Origin: Solidesulfovibrio carbinolicus
Lineage (GTDB): Bacteria > Desulfobacterota > Desulfovibrionia > Desulfovibrionales > Desulfovibrionaceae
NCBI RefSeq assembly: GCF_004135975.1
Contig: NZ_CP026538.1
Location: 1,984,001-2,048,000, forward strand
DNA: 64,000 nucleotides
Reading direction: 5' to 3'
Each line of letters opens with the position of its first letter. The stretch's first letter is position 1. The notes beneath the pieces were generated by a model. The model saw only the letters and a program-made list of their open reading frames with translations, did no database searches and was not told the origin of the DNA. This document shows positions 25,321 through 34,793 of this stretch, one piece after another. A program made the position numbers and the translations under genes.

Positions 25321-26565
25321 TTAAAACGCCGCCAAGATCCCCACCACCGCGCCCGTGGACAACGAGGCCAGCACGCCGCCAATCAGCGCCCGGCCGCCCA
25401 GGGCCGTGATCTCGGCCTTGCGCGAGGGACAGATGGCCGTCATGCCGGCCAGCAAGATGCCCACCGACCCGCAATTGGCGAAACTGCACATGGCATAGGT
25501 CAGGATGAGTCGGGCGTGTTCGGAAAGGGCGTCCGGCGGCAGTTTGGCCATGTCGATAAAGGCAATGAATTCGTTGAGCACGATCTTGGTGCCCAGAAGC
25601 GAGCCGGCCGTGGCCGCCTCGGCCCAGGGCACGCCGATGAGCCAGGCGGCCGGAGCCATGGCCACGCCGAGCATCCGCTCCAGGGTGAGCGGCGCGTCGG
25701 CGACGTCTGGCAGCGCGCCGAGCAGGATGTTGGCCAGCTTCACCAAGGCCACGAAGACCAGCAGCGTGGCGATGATGCTCCAAAAGAGCTTGAGCCCGTC
25801 GGCCGTACCCGAAACCACGGCGTCCATGCTGCCCGAGGCCGGGGATTTGGGAATCTTGCGGCCAAGGGTCGGTTCCTTGGTTTCCGGCAGCATGAGGCCG
25901 GCGATTAAAAGCGCCGCCGGGGCGTGGATGACCGAGGCGGTGAGGATATGGCCCAACGCGTCGGGGATGATGCCTTTCAAGACCGTGGCGTAGAGCATGA
26001 GCATGGTGCCGGCGATGCAGGACATGCCCGTGGCCATCATGGCGAAGAGTTCGCTACGGGTGATGCGCTCCATGTAGGGGCGGATGAGAAGCGGCGCTTC
26101 GATCATGCCGAGGAAGATGCAGCCCCCGGCCCCCACGCCCAGTACACCGCCGATGCCCATGGCCCGTTCAAGGATCAGCGAAAAGCCTCGCACCACATAG
26201 GGCAGGACGCGCCAATAGTAGAGCAGCGAGGCCAGGGCGGCGATGACGATGACCAGCGGCAGGGCCTGGAACCCCAGGATGAAGGCCGAGCCCGGGTCGG
26301 TGACGGCAAAAGGGGCCGGGCCGCCGCCGACAAAGCCGAAGACGAAGGCCGTGCCGGCCCGTGTGGCTTCGTCCATGGCCGCCACCACGGCGTTGAGCGC
26401 CATGAACACGCCGCGCAAAAACGGGGCCTTGAGCATGAGCGCGGCCAGTACGAACTGCAAGGCCAGGCCGCCGAGGCACATGCGCCAGGGGATGACGCCC
26501 TTACGTTCGCTTATAAGGCCGGCGACGAGCAAGATGACGCAAAGGCCGAACAAAGGCTGCAACAT
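25321..26565 (-). CDS. Concentrative nucleoside transporter (NupC family)
   Basis: 414 residues, about ten membrane helices. Family motifs include [44 protein letters not shown] and [11 protein letters not shown], followed near the end by [14 protein letters not shown]. It imports nucleosides with Na+ or H+. The ATG at 26565 follows AGGAAACC, 24 bp after the TSUP gene stop, suggesting a two-gene operon. Confidence 0.9.
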   Translation of the reverse strand: MLQPLFGLCVILLVAGLISERKGVIPWRMCLGGLALQFVLAALMLKAPFLRGVFMALNAVVAAMDEATRAGTAFVFGFVGGGPAPFAVTDPGSAFILGFQALPLVIVIAALASLLYYWRVLPYVVRGFSLILERAMGIGGVLGVGAGGCIFLGMIEAPLLIRPYMERITRSELFAMMATGMSCIAGTMLMLYATVLKGIIPDALGHILTASVIHAPAALLIAGLMLPETKEPTLGRKIPKSPASGSMDAVVSGTADGLKLFWSIIATLLVFVALVKLANILLGALPDVADAPLTLERMLGVAMAPAAWLIGVPWAEAATAGSLLGTKIVLNEFIAFIDMAKLPPDALSEHARLILTYAMCSFANCGSVGILLAGMTAICPSRKAEITALGGRALIGGVLASLSTGAVVGILAAF

Positions 26566-26589
26566 GGCGGTTTCCTGGGAAGCGGCGGT

Positions 26590-27393
26590 TTAGAACATGC
26601 TCCAAAGCATCCGGGTGGCCATGGCCAGCAGGAACACGGCGAAAAAGCGCTTGAGCGTCGCCACCGGCAGCTTGTGGGCCAGCTTGGCACCGTAGGGGGC
26701 GGTCAGCACGCTCACCGCCGCCACGCCGAAAAGGGCCGGCAGATAAATGTAGCCAAAGGACAGCGACGGCAGGTTGGGCGCGCCAAGGCCGTTTATGATG
26801 TACCCGATGGTTCCGGCCAGGGCGATGGGGAAGCCGATGGCGGCCGAAGTGCCCACCGCCGTGTGCATGGCCACGTTGCACCAGACCATAAACGGCACCG
26901 ACATGGTGCCGCCGCCGATGCCGACCAGACTCGACACCGCCCCGATGGCCAGCCCGGCCCCGAACATGCCGAACTTGCCCGGAATCTGGCGGTGGGCCTT
27001 GGGCTTGATGTTGAGCAGCATCTGGATGGAGACGTAATAGAGAAAGGCCACGAAAAAGCCCTTGAGAAAGCCCGTGGAAAGCTTGGCCGCCACGCAGGAG
27101 CCCAAGAACGTGCCGACCAGGATGCCCGGGGTGATGGCCTTGACGATGGGCCACACCACCGCGCCCCGGCGATGGTGGGCGCGAAGGCTGGAGATCGAGG
27201 TGAACATGATGGCGGCCAGCGACGTGCCGAGAGCCATCTGCATGATGAGTTCCTGGGAGAATCCCTGGGCGGTAAAAAACCAGAACAGGGCCGGGACCAC
27301 GACAATGCCGCCGCCCACCCCGAGCAGGCCGGCGATGATGCCGGCGACGGCGCCGAAAGCGAGGTAGGCCAGCAGAAACGACAGTGACGGCAT
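26590..27393 (-). CDS. TSUP (TauE/SafE) family permease
   Basis: 267 residues with eight predicted helices. Signature loops: GLLGVGGGIVVVPAL near the N-terminus, and the matching second half SSLVGIGGGTMSVPFMV. The family exports sulfite, sulfoacetate or related anions; substrate is not evident here, though sulfite handling would suit a sulfate reducer. GGAG lies before the ATG. It precedes the nucleoside transporter gene by 24 bp. Confidence 0.88.
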   Translation of the reverse strand: MPSLSFLLAYLAFGAVAGIIAGLLGVGGGIVVVPALFWFFTAQGFSQELIMQMALGTSLAAIMFTSISSLRAHHRRGAVVWPIVKAITPGILVGTFLGSCVAAKLSTGFLKGFFVAFLYYVSIQMLLNIKPKAHRQIPGKFGMFGAGLAIGAVSSLVGIGGGTMSVPFMVWCNVAMHTAVGTSAAIGFPIALAGTIGYIINGLGAPNLPSLSFGYIYLPALFGVAAVSVLTAPYGAKLAHKLPVATLKRFFAVFLLAMATRMLWSMF

Positions 27394-27475
27394 GGCAGGC
27401 TCCTTGATGGAAGGAATAAGGGCTGCCTGTAACGGAATATGCCGTCATTGAAAAGGGTTGTGGAAGCGCAAGGCA

Positions 27476-27511
27476 AGGAAAACCCCGGCCGCCACGGGAA
27501 AGCGGCCGGGG
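27476..27511 (-). terminator. Rho-independent terminator
   Basis: Perfect 10-bp stem CCCCGGCCGC/GCGGCCGGGG with a 9-base loop, followed on the minus strand by TTTTCC. It lies 16 bp after the stop of the 86-residue gene. Confidence 0.75.
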
Positions 27512-27526
27512 AAAAGCAAAAACGGT

Positions 27527-27787
27527 CTAGGCGATGCCGTAGCCGCTGATGTGCTTCATGTATTCATCGACCTCGTGGGCCAGGTGATTGAACAGCTTGT
27601 TGACGCCGTTGTCCGGCTCCGAGCCGATCTTGGCGAAGATGTTGCCGGCCTTGCCGTAGGCCTCTTCGAAAGCGTCGTCCCCGAGTCCGGACATTTCCTT
27701 GGCCTCTTCCTTGGTCAGATGACCGGTGTGGACGAAATAGGCGCAAACAACGGCGTTGACTTTCCGGATGGGTTCTTTTTTGGGCAT
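27527..27787 (-). CDS. Conserved hypothetical protein (86 aa)
   Basis: 86 residues, all-helical in appearance: KVNAVVCAYFVHTGHLTKEE, then GDDAFEEAYGKAGNIFAKIG and an acidic end EVDEYMKHISG. No signal peptide or known motif; proteins of this kind are likely restricted to desulfovibrios. The ATG follows AAGGAGTCTGCTC. It is monocistronic, with its own terminator. Function unknown. Confidence 0.65.
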   Translation of the reverse strand: MPKKEPIRKVNAVVCAYFVHTGHLTKEEAKEMSGLGDDAFEEAYGKAGNIFAKIGSEPDNGVNKLFNHLAHEVDEYMKHISGYGIA

Positions 27788-27903
27788 GAGCAGACTCCTT
27801 GTGAAAGCGGGCGTAAAGTTATGCCTGTGAAACTACGGCATTTGCGCCCGGAAATGCAAGGCCCTGGCGCAAAAAAAGCCAGCGGTCGCCGCAGGGTCGC
27901 GGT

Positions 27904-28311
27904 CTAACCCGCCTGACACCGGTCGGCCAGGGGCTTGATGTCGATCACGGGCGTGCCGTCCAGGGCCTCCAGGGCGTCGATGGTCAGCACGTTGCCCGCA
28001 ACGGCGGTCAGGCGCACCTGATGCAGGCCGATGGGGTTGGGCCGGTCCGGGGAGCGGGTGGAGAAAACGCCGGTCAGGGGCCGGGAGAGGTCGCGGCGGG
28101 GATGCACGGCCTGGCAGGCGCGGTCGGCCTGGTGGAACCAGGTGAAAAGCAGGATCTCCTGGCCCGGGGCCAGATCCTTGGCCGCCTCGGCGTAGGCCGG
28201 GTCCAGGACGACCGTGGCCGGCGGGGCGTTTTCCGTCTCGAACTTGGGAGCGGTGGCCTTGTCGGTCAGTACAGAACGCACCACGCCGACGGCGTAAAGG
28301 GCCATGTCCAT
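27904..28311 (-). CDS. TrmO-like (TsaA/VirR/YaeB domain) tRNA methyltransferase-type protein
   Basis: 135 residues. Contains the family block FHQADRACQAVHPRRDL, then GVFSTRSPDRPNPIGLHQVRL and DALEALDGTPVIDIKP. The family includes E. coli TrmO, which N6-methylates t6A37 of tRNA-Thr with SAM; many short homologs are less well characterised. I chose the ATG at 28311 after AGGAGG instead of a longer frame with no ribosome binding site. Last gene of the likely cutA-pfkB-thiL-EamA-trmO operon, 25 bp after the transporter. Confidence 0.8.
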   Translation of the reverse strand: MDMALYAVGVVRSVLTDKATAPKFETENAPPATVVLDPAYAEAAKDLAPGQEILLFTWFHQADRACQAVHPRRDLSRPLTGVFSTRSPDRPNPIGLHQVRLTAVAGNVLTIDALEALDGTPVIDIKPLADRCQAG

Positions 28312-28336
28312 TGTCAGCCTCCTATGGTCTGCGGCC

Positions 28337-29188
28337 TCAGCTCCTTTGGGTGGAGCCGACATAGATGCCGGCCAGGGCCAGGGCTACGCCAGCCAGTTCG
28401 ACCGGGCCGGTGGGTTTGGCGAAAAAGAGCACGTCCCAGACATAGGACAGGGTGGGCTGGAGCAGCAAGACCAGTCCGGCCAGGGCCGGCCGCGCCCCGG
28501 CCAGGCCGTGGGAGATGGCCAGCCAGCCGATGCCTTGGCCGATGACGCCAAGGCCCACAAGCGCCCAGACGCTTGCGGCCGTGGGCAGGGCCAGGGAGTC
28601 GCCGCCAAGGACGACCACCGGGCCGAGCAGAGTGGCCCCGGCCAGGGACAGCACGGCCATGGCCGCCATGGGGCCGGCCCGGCCCTGGTTGGTGACGGCC
28701 TTTTTGAGCGTCAGGATGAAAAGCCCGTAGAACACGGCCGTGGCCAGGCCGTAGCCCACGCCCAGGCGAAACTCCGGGGTCTGGCCGGCAAAACCCCGGC
28801 CGACCACGAGGTACAGCCCGGCCACGGCCACGGCCATGCCGGCCAGGAAGCCCGGTTTTGGGACGCGCCGGGCCGTGACGGCGGCCACGATGGTGACAAG
28901 AAACACCTGGAAATTGCCGACCAGGGTGGCCAGCCCCGGGCCGATATAATTGATGCTGGCGTGCCAGCACAGCAGATCGGCGCTGAAAAACACGGCGCAG
29001 GCCAAGGCCGGCCAAGCCAGGGCGCGGCGGGCGGCGGCGAGGTTGCCGGTGGCGCCGAGCAGCCCAAGCAGGGTCAGCCCGCCAAAAAGCAGGCGGTAAA
29101 AGGCCGACACAGCCGGCGGGACGCCGGCCAGCTTCACGAACACAGCCGAGAAGCTGATGATGACCGCGCCGAAAAGAAGTTGTCCCAT
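28337..29188 (-). CDS. EamA/DMT family transporter
   Basis: 283 residues, ten predicted helices arranged as two EamA repeats; SINYIGPGLATLVGNFQVF in the first and GLAGARPALAGLVLLLQP in the second are typical drug/metabolite transporter segments. Substrate unknown. It starts 6 bp after the thiL stop, so it is in that operon. Confidence 0.85.
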   Translation of the reverse strand: MGQLLFGAVIISFSAVFVKLAGVPPAVSAFYRLLFGGLTLLGLLGATGNLAAARRALAWPALACAVFFSADLLCWHASINYIGPGLATLVGNFQVFLVTIVAAVTARRVPKPGFLAGMAVAVAGLYLVVGRGFAGQTPEFRLGVGYGLATAVFYGLFILTLKKAVTNQGRAGPMAAMAVLSLAGATLLGPVVVLGGDSLALPTAASVWALVGLGVIGQGIGWLAISHGLAGARPALAGLVLLLQPTLSYVWDVLFFAKPTGPVELAGVALALAGIYVGSTQRS

Positions 29189-29194
29189 GGCGCG

Positions 29195-30157
29195 TTAGCC
29201 GAAGTGGTCGAAGCCGCGCTCGTTTATGGGTGAGCCGTTAAGCGTGTAGCCGGGCTTGGCCGCGATAGCCCCGATGGGCCTGGCGGCAGGCACGGCGGCG
29301 CGCAGGGCGGCCAGGGCGGGCGGCGCGACCGTGGCCAGCAGGGCGTAGTCCTCGCCGCCGAAAAAGGCGACCTTTTCGGGCGGGCGGCCATGGCCGGCGG
29401 CGTGGGCCGTAACTTCCGGGTGCAGGCCCCCCGGCGGGAAAAAGAGGTCGGCCCCGCAGCCGTCCGGCAGCAGGCGCGGCAGATCCCGGGCCAGGCCGTC
29501 GGAGACGTCCATGCAGGACGTGACGCCGGGCTGCCCGGCCAGGGCCAGCCCCTCGGCCAGGCGCGGCACGGGGGCAAGGTGGGCGGCCGTGGCCGCCGGC
29601 CAGTCGGCCAGGGCGGCGCGCCCGTGCTTTTCCAGGACCGCCAGCCCGACCCGGGCCAGCCCCAGCTCGCCCACGGCCACGAGGATGTCGCCGGGATTTC
29701 CCGTGGCCCGGGTGAGGAAGCGCCCGGAGGCCCCGGGCGCGCCCCAGACCGTGACGGACACGGCGATTTTGTCGCCGCGCGACAGATCGCCCCCGACCAG
29801 GGGCACGTCGTGGCTGGCGGCCAGGGCGGCCATGCCGGCCAGGAACGCGTCCCAGTAGTTGCGGTCGGCGTCGTCGGGACACACGATCCCCAGCACGAAG
29901 CCCGTGGGCGTTGCACCCATGGCGGCCACGTCGCTCAAGTTGACGGCCAGGGACTTGGCCCCGACCTCGGCCGGGGTGAAGTACGAGCGCCGAAAATGCA
30001 CGTCCTCGACAAAGAGGTCGGAGGTGACGCACAGGCGCGGCGGCACGGCGACCACGGCGGCGTCGTCGCCGCGCGGCAGCTCCACGCCAGCGGCCTGGCG
30101 CGGGAAGTGGGCGTCCATGAGGGCCAGAAAGTCGTCTTCGGAAGCGATGCGGGGCAT
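29195..30157 (-). CDS. thiL: Thiamine-monophosphate kinase
   Basis: 320 residues of the PurM/ThiL fold. N-terminal RGDDAAVVAV and CVTSDLFVEDVHFRRSY, then KSLAVNLSDVAAMGATP, PLVGGDLSRGDKIAVSVTV and CMDVSDGLARDLPRL match ThiL and bind Mg-ATP and TMP. It phosphorylates thiamine monophosphate to the diphosphate, the cofactor of the KorAB enzyme in this window. AAGGAA precedes the ATG. A GC-rich hairpin lies in the 68-bp gap after pfkB. Confidence 0.92.
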   Translation of the reverse strand: MPRIASEDDFLALMDAHFPRQAAGVELPRGDDAAVVAVPPRLCVTSDLFVEDVHFRRSYFTPAEVGAKSLAVNLSDVAAMGATPTGFVLGIVCPDDADRNYWDAFLAGMAALAASHDVPLVGGDLSRGDKIAVSVTVWGAPGASGRFLTRATGNPGDILVAVGELGLARVGLAVLEKHGRAALADWPAATAAHLAPVPRLAEGLALAGQPGVTSCMDVSDGLARDLPRLLPDGCGADLFFPPGGLHPEVTAHAAGHGRPPEKVAFFGGEDYALLATVAPPALAALRAAVPAARPIGAIAAKPGYTLNGSPINERGFDHFG

Positions 30158-30225
30158 GGGCGGAAATTCCTTGCAGCCGGGGGCGGACGGCCGCCCCCGG
30201 CGGGACGGCGAAGGTGGGCGGGCGG

Positions 30226-31161
30226 CTACTTCAAGGGGCCGAAGGCGGCGGCGTAGCGGTCAGTAAATTCCTGCCAGGTGAAGGCGTGTTCCTGGGTGCC
30301 GTGCTTTTCCACGGCATAGGCGGCCGACACCGAACCAAGACGGGCGGCGACGTCCAGGGACTTGCCCAGGGCCAGGCCCTTGACGAAGCCGGCGCGGAAG
30401 GCGTCGCCCGCGCCGGTGGGGTCCTTAACCTCGGCCACGGGGCAGGGCGGGACGGCGATTTCGGTACCTTTCTGGCGGATGATCGATCCCTTCTCGCCCA
30501 GGGTGGTGATGACGGTCCCGGCGCGCTCCACGATCTCGGCCTGGGTGAGCTTGGTGGAATTCTGGATCAGCTCCAGCTCGTAGTCGTTGGAGATGAGGTA
30601 GGTCGCGCCGGTGAGCATCTCGGCCAACTGGTCGCCGCTAAAGGCGGTGATGTTCTGGCCGGGGTCGATCATGCAGGGGATGCCCTTGGCCTTGTAGCGG
30701 CGGGGGAAGTCCTGCATGTCCTCGAGGTTGCCGGGGGCGACGATGGCGATGGTTTGGGCCGGATCGGCTTCGTCCACGGGATAGTCGGCCCGGTGCTTCA
30801 TGGCCCCGGGATTAAACCCGGTGATCTGGTTGTCGGCCTTGTCGGTGGTGATGTAGGCCCCGGCCGTGAATTCGCCGTTGACCCGGCGGATGCCGTCGAT
30901 GGCGATGCCGCAGTGGCGCAGCCAGGCCTCGTAGGCGGCGAAGTCCTTGCCGGCGGTGGCCACGATGGTCGGGGCTTCGCCCAAAAGGCGCAGGCAATAG
31001 GCGATGTTGCCGGCCGTGCCGCCGAACTTCTCTTCCAGGCCTTCGACCAGGAAGCAGACATTTAAGATATGGATCTTGTCGGGCAGGATATGGTCGGCAA
31101 AGCTGCCCGGAAAGCTCATGATGCGGTCATAGGCCAGGGAGCCCGAGACGAGGATGCGCAT
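30226..31161 (-). CDS. PfkB-family sugar/nucleoside kinase (adenosine kinase-like)
   Basis: 311 residues. GGTAGNIAYCLRLLGE and the C-terminal PfkB signature DPTGAGDAFRAGFVKGLAL (anion hole and catalytic Asp) identify the ribokinase fold; an N-terminal SGSLAYDRIMSFPG resembles adenosine-kinase-type members. Substrate is not certain: adenosine or ribose are candidates. The start at 31161 is preceded by AAGGAGACACG. It follows cutA by 14 bp. Confidence 0.85.
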   Translation of the reverse strand: MRILVSGSLAYDRIMSFPGSFADHILPDKIHILNVCFLVEGLEEKFGGTAGNIAYCLRLLGEAPTIVATAGKDFAAYEAWLRHCGIAIDGIRRVNGEFTAGAYITTDKADNQITGFNPGAMKHRADYPVDEADPAQTIAIVAPGNLEDMQDFPRRYKAKGIPCMIDPGQNITAFSGDQLAEMLTGATYLISNDYELELIQNSTKLTQAEIVERAGTVITTLGEKGSIIRQKGTEIAVPPCPVAEVKDPTGAGDAFRAGFVKGLALGKSLDVAARLGSVSAAYAVEKHGTQEHAFTWQEFTDRYAAAFGPLK

Positions 31162-31175
31162 GGGGCGTGTCTCCT

Positions 31176-31511
31176 TCATGCGGGGTTAGTCGGTTGGGGC
31201 GCGGTTTCGTCGTCGATCCAGCGCAGGAAATCGGGCAGCCCGTCGGTGATGGGCAGGGTGACCACGCAGGGCACCTCGTAGGGATGCAGTTCCTTGACCC
31301 GGGCGATGAGCGCCTGGGCCAGGGACTGCCGGGTCTTGGCCACGAGCACGGCCTCATCGGCTTTCTCGATGGCCCCTTTCCAGCGGTAGACGGAACGCAT
31401 CGCCGGGAAAATATTGGCGCAGGCGGCCAGGCGTTCCTCGACCAGGGCGGCCCCGAGGCGTTCGGCTTCCTCGACGCTTGGGGCTGTGATGTAGGCGAAG
31501 ACGGCGGTCAT
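31176..31511 (-). CDS. cutA: Divalent-cation tolerance protein CutA
   Basis: 111 residues. Family pattern: TAPSVEEAERLGAALVEERL, ACANIFPAMRSVYRWKG, VLVAKTRQSLAQAL and HPYEVPCVVTLPITDG. Forms stable trimers of ferredoxin-like fold; linked to copper/divalent metal tolerance in E. coli, molecular role unclear. The ATG at 31511 follows AGGAGCC; the longer frame upstream lacks family sequence. It appears to be the first gene of a five-gene minus-strand operon. The 182 bp upstream is without a gene. Confidence 0.9.
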   Translation of the reverse strand: MTAVFAYITAPSVEEAERLGAALVEERLAACANIFPAMRSVYRWKGAIEKADEAVLVAKTRQSLAQALIARVKELHPYEVPCVVTLPITDGLPDFLRWIDDETAPQPTNPA

Positions 31512-31693
31512 GGCGGCTCCTAGGACGTTCGCGGCGGGGCGGCTGGTTATGACCCGGGCGGCCCGACTGTTCCGGTCGCGGCCTTGAGGCAAATCGTCAG
31601 GCGCGTCGAGCCGTGTCTCTCCCAAAACGGCAGTGTGCGCGAAAGACTGCTGTATGAAACACAATTTTCAATGACCCTGGACCGGGCACGACC

Positions 31694-33115
31694 CTAGGTC
31701 CTGGTCGGAATGCCGTGGATGCGCAGGTAGCGGTACAGGCTCTGCTTGCCAAGCTCGGACAGTTCGCAGGCCCGGTGGATGTCGCCGCCGGCGGTCTGCA
31801 TGAGGAGCTTGAAATAGCGGTGCTCCACATCCTTTTTGTATTCGTCGAAGGACGTCAACACCAGTTCCGGGGCGGCTCCGCCCCCTTCGGCCACGGGCAG
31901 CATCTCGACGTCCTGGACCGTGACCGGGGTGTCCTTGACCCGCCCGCTCATGATGCGGATGCGGATTTCCGGCGGCAGATGCTTGGGATACAGCGTGGGC
32001 TCGTACTGGGCGCGCACGATGATGTTTTCCATGAGGTTGACCAGTTCGCGCACGTTGCCCGGCCAGTCGTACTCTTCCAGGCTGTCCAGGAACTCCGGGG
32101 AAAAGCCCTTGAGCGGCACTTTGTACTTCGTGCAAAAGGCGTTCATGTAATGGATGGCCAAGCCCCGGATGTCCTCGCCGCGAAGCCGCAGGGCCGGAAT
32201 GTTGATGTGCATGGTGCGCAGGCGAAAGAGCAGATCGTTGCGGAATTCGCCGGCCGCGACCAGGGCTTCGAGGTCTTTATTCGTGGCGGCCACCAGCCGG
32301 AAATCGCTGGTTTCCTCTTCCTTGGCTCCCACCGGCCGAAAGCGGTGCTCCTGGAGCACGCGTAAAAAAGCCTTTTGCTGGGAAAAGGGCAGCTCGCCCA
32401 CTTCGTCCAGAAACAGCGTGCCTTTGTCGGCCTGCTTGATGAGGCCTTCCTGCTTTTTTTCCGCCCCGGTAAAGGCCCCCTTGGCATGGCCAAAGAGCAC
32501 CGATTCAATAAGCGTTTCGGTGAGGCTGGAGCAATCGACCACAACAAAAGGCCCGTCGGCCCGTTCGCTGTTGTCGTGGATGGCCCGGGCAAACAGTTCC
32601 TTGCCGGTGCCGGTCTCGCCGGTAATGAGCGTGTTGGCGTCGGAGTTGGCGGCCTGGGCCACCAGATCAAGACAGCTGGCAACGCGCGGGCTGCCGCCGA
32701 TGATGCCCTCGCGCTTGAGCGCCACGGTGGGCGGGCGGTGGGCGAATTTTTCCTTGCGGTACTGCAGGGCGCGAATGAGCGGCAGGGTCATGGACTCGGC
32801 CGTGGCCGGCTTTTCGATGTAGTCCCAGGCCCCGTTCTTGATGGCCAGTTCCGCGCCGTTGGGGTAGCTCGCGCCGGTGAAGATGATGACTTCCGGGGCG
32901 CGTTCGCGTTCGGTGATCTTGGGGATGGCGATAAGCCCGTTGCCGTCGGGCAGGTCGACGTCGAGGTAGAGGACGTCGTAAAATTCGCGGTCCAAGGCGT
33001 CGAGGCCCTTGGCCAGGTTGGGCATGGCCGTCACCTCGTGGCCCATGCCTTCGATGACCAGCTTGCAGACTTCGCGGATGTGCGTGTCGTCGTCGATGAC
33101 GAGAATCTTGGCCAT
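31694..33115 (-). CDS. Sigma-54-dependent response regulator (NtrC type)
   Basis: 473 residues. Receiver domain 1-120 with phosphoacceptor Asp52 (LYLDVDLPDG), Thr and Lys in FTGAS and EKPATAE. AAA+ domain from about 150: Walker A GETGTGKELFARAI, the sigma-54-contact loop GAFTGAEKKQ, Walker B KGTLFLDEVGEL, arginine finger region. A C-terminal Fis-type helix-turn-helix ends HRACELSELGKQSLYRYLRI. It activates RpoN promoters after phosphorylation. Start at 33115 follows GGAGGAGGC. No histidine kinase gene is adjacent. Confidence 0.93.
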   Translation of the reverse strand: MAKILVIDDDTHIREVCKLVIEGMGHEVTAMPNLAKGLDALDREFYDVLYLDVDLPDGNGLIAIPKITERERAPEVIIFTGASYPNGAELAIKNGAWDYIEKPATAESMTLPLIRALQYRKEKFAHRPPTVALKREGIIGGSPRVASCLDLVAQAANSDANTLITGETGTGKELFARAIHDNSERADGPFVVVDCSSLTETLIESVLFGHAKGAFTGAEKKQEGLIKQADKGTLFLDEVGELPFSQQKAFLRVLQEHRFRPVGAKEEETSDFRLVAATNKDLEALVAAGEFRNDLLFRLRTMHINIPALRLRGEDIRGLAIHYMNAFCTKYKVPLKGFSPEFLDSLEEYDWPGNVRELVNLMENIIVRAQYEPTLYPKHLPPEIRIRIMSGRVKDTPVTVQDVEMLPVAEGGGAAPELVLTSFDEYKKDVEHRYFKLLMQTAGGDIHRACELSELGKQSLYRYLRIHGIPTRT

Positions 33116-33247
33116 GCCTCCTCCCTGTGTCGGCAAACGATAAAGCTGTAAAGCCAAGCGGCGGTTTTGTCGAGACGGGCGCGTGTCCGAGAGGATTTGA
33201 CGGCCGGTCAAGAGGTTGCGTACATTGCCGCCAACGAGGAGGCGGAT

Positions 33248-33697
33248 ATGGCCGAGACGGAAAACACTGCCGCAGAGACGGCGTCCGGGCGCAAGCGTCC
33301 GGTGCTCGTCTGGATCATCTTTCTTTTCTATCTCATCAGCAGCGTCCAGGTCATCGTGGCCATGTTTTTTGTGGCCGCCGGCGGCGTGGACATGGCCCCG
33401 GAGCAGCAGGCCTATCTGGCCAAGTTTTCGGTCATGGACCGGGTCATCGGCTACGTCAACGCCGGGCTGACGCTTGTTGGCGTGTCCATGCTCTTTTCGC
33501 TCAAAAAGCAGGCCGTCAACGTGCTGGCCCTGGCCTTTTCCCTCAATCTCTTTTCCACGGCCGTGGTCTGGATACGCACCGATCCGGCGGCGGTGACGAG
33601 CGTGAAAGGGCTTCTCGCCCAGGGCCTGGGCATCGGCATGTTCGGGCTGGTGGTGCTGTATTCGTGGCGGCTTTTAAAGCGGGGGACGCTGGCGTAG
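33248..33697 (+). CDS. Four-helix membrane protein, unknown function
   Basis: 149 residues: a short charged N-terminus then four hydrophobic helices (VLVWIIFLFYLISS; VIGYVNAGLTLVGVSMLF; VLALAFSLNLFSTAVVW; GLGIGMFGLVVLYSW). No recognisable family. The ATG at 33248 follows GAGGAGG; an upstream in-frame start at 33167 has none. Divergent to the sigma-54 regulator. Confidence 0.65.
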   Translation: MAETENTAAETASGRKRPVLVWIIFLFYLISSVQVIVAMFFVAAGGVDMAPEQQAYLAKFSVMDRVIGYVNAGLTLVGVSMLFSLKKQAVNVLALAFSLNLFSTAVVWIRTDPAAVTSVKGLLAQGLGIGMFGLVVLYSWRLLKRGTLA

Positions 33698-33745
33698 CGC
33701 CTGACGACGTTTGACATCTTGTGTTGTCTGGAGCAGGAAAAACCT

Positions 33746-34021
33746 ATGTTGCTGTTTGATCAATCCAAAGCCATTGAACGTGCTCTTGGGGAAGAGGCGG
33801 CCAAGCCTGTCATTGAGGCCTTTCAGGCCGCTGATCAGCGCGTCATGTCCGCGCTGTTGGCGGAGGTGGCGACCAAGGCCGATCTGGAACGCTTTCGCGG
33901 CGAGGTCAATACTCGTCTGGCCCGCCTGGAAAATATGGTCAAGGTCCTGATTGGATTGACCGCCCTGGCTGTGGCGTTTTTCAGCCCGGTGGCCGAAAAG
34001 CTGCTCGCCCTGGTCAAATAG
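33746..34021 (+). CDS. Small coiled-coil protein with C-terminal membrane anchor
   Basis: 91 residues. A short amphipathic region (DQSKAIERALGEEAA) is followed by a heptad-like helix TKADLERFRGEVNTRLARLE and a C-terminal hydrophobic helix VLIGLTALAVAFFSPVAEKL. This layout is that of DUF1640/CCDC90-like coiled-coil proteins. Function unknown. I chose the ATG at 33746, with GCAGGAAAA upstream. Its stop overlaps the bioC stop tail-to-tail by 8 bp. Confidence 0.6.
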   Translation: MLLFDQSKAIERALGEEAAKPVIEAFQAADQRVMSALLAEVATKADLERFRGEVNTRLARLENMVKVLIGLTALAVAFFSPVAEKLLALVK

Positions 34022-34793
34022 CCCCGCCCGTAGCCATCGCCACCACATACCCGGCCGCCACCCCGCCTTCGCGGGCGAAACGCGACTGGTAATACCGCGT
34101 AAATCCCCGATACTTCCCGGGGCTGCCCGCACGTTTTGACGGCGTGTGGGTGACCCCGGCTCCTTGCAGGCTCCGGAGCATCTCCCGGACGTCGGCGTGG
34201 ACCACGGTGTGGCGCGCCGTTGTCATCTCCCAGACGATCCCCGGCAGGGCGGCCAGCGTCTCGCGCCACCAGTGCTCCGGCCGCATGGGGTAGACCGAGC
34301 CGAAGCCCGTGGCCCGGGAGGCCTCGTCCAGCTCCGACAGCGTCCCCTCCAGGTAAAAGGCCAGGGCGAAGCGGCCGCCCGGCCGCAGCAGCCGCAGATT
34401 GGCGGCCAGCGACCGGGCCGGATCGGCGTACCAGTGCATGGCCGAGGCCGAGGCCAGGAAATCGAAGCTCCCGGCCACAAGCGGAGCCTGTTCGCCGTTG
34501 GCCGCCAGCCGGACCACGCCGGGCGGCATGGCGCCATGGGCCAGCATCCCGGGCGAGAGGTCCAGGGCCACATAGAGGCTGTCCGACTGGCCGGCTGGTC
34601 CCGTCGTCAAAAGGCGCGGGGCGAGCCGGCGGGTGAGCAGGCCACTGCCGGCCCCGATCTCCAGCACCCGGCCGGTGAGATGCTCGGGGCAGCGCCGGGC
34701 CAGTTCCTCGGCCACCCGGGCCTGGACCACGGCCACGCTCTCGTAGCCGGCCCCGGCCCGGTCAAAACGGCGGCGGATGTCGTAGCTGCTCAT
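34014..34793 (-). CDS. bioC: Malonyl-ACP O-methyltransferase
   Basis: 259 residues. N-terminal RRRFDRAGAGYESVAVVQ and the SAM motif VLEIGAGSGLLTRRL are BioC-like, with AMHWYADPARSLAANLRLL and GGRFALAFYLEGTL following. BioC methylates malonyl-ACP so that the fatty-acid system can build the pimeloyl chain. Its ATG overlaps the stop of the upstream esterase-like gene by ATGA, third gene in bioF-esterase-bioC. Rossmann methyltransferases are numerous, but context makes BioC likely. Confidence 0.85.
   Translation of the reverse strand: MSSYDIRRRFDRAGAGYESVAVVQARVAEELARRCPEHLTGRVLEIGAGSGLLTRRLAPRLLTTGPAGQSDSLYVALDLSPGMLAHGAMPPGVVRLAANGEQAPLVAGSFDFLASASAMHWYADPARSLAANLRLLRPGGRFALAFYLEGTLSELDEASRATGFGSVYPMRPEHWWRETLAALPGIVWEMTTARHTVVHADVREMLRSLQGAGVTHTPSKRAGSPGKYRGFTRYYQSRFAREGGVAAGYVVAMATGGAI

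Noticed and set aside
26000-27400. Very long plus-strand open frame across the transporter genes
   Set aside because: It is the antisense shadow of the nucleoside transporter and TSUP genes, rich in Gly/His/Ala/Asp/Gln as expected for that frame.
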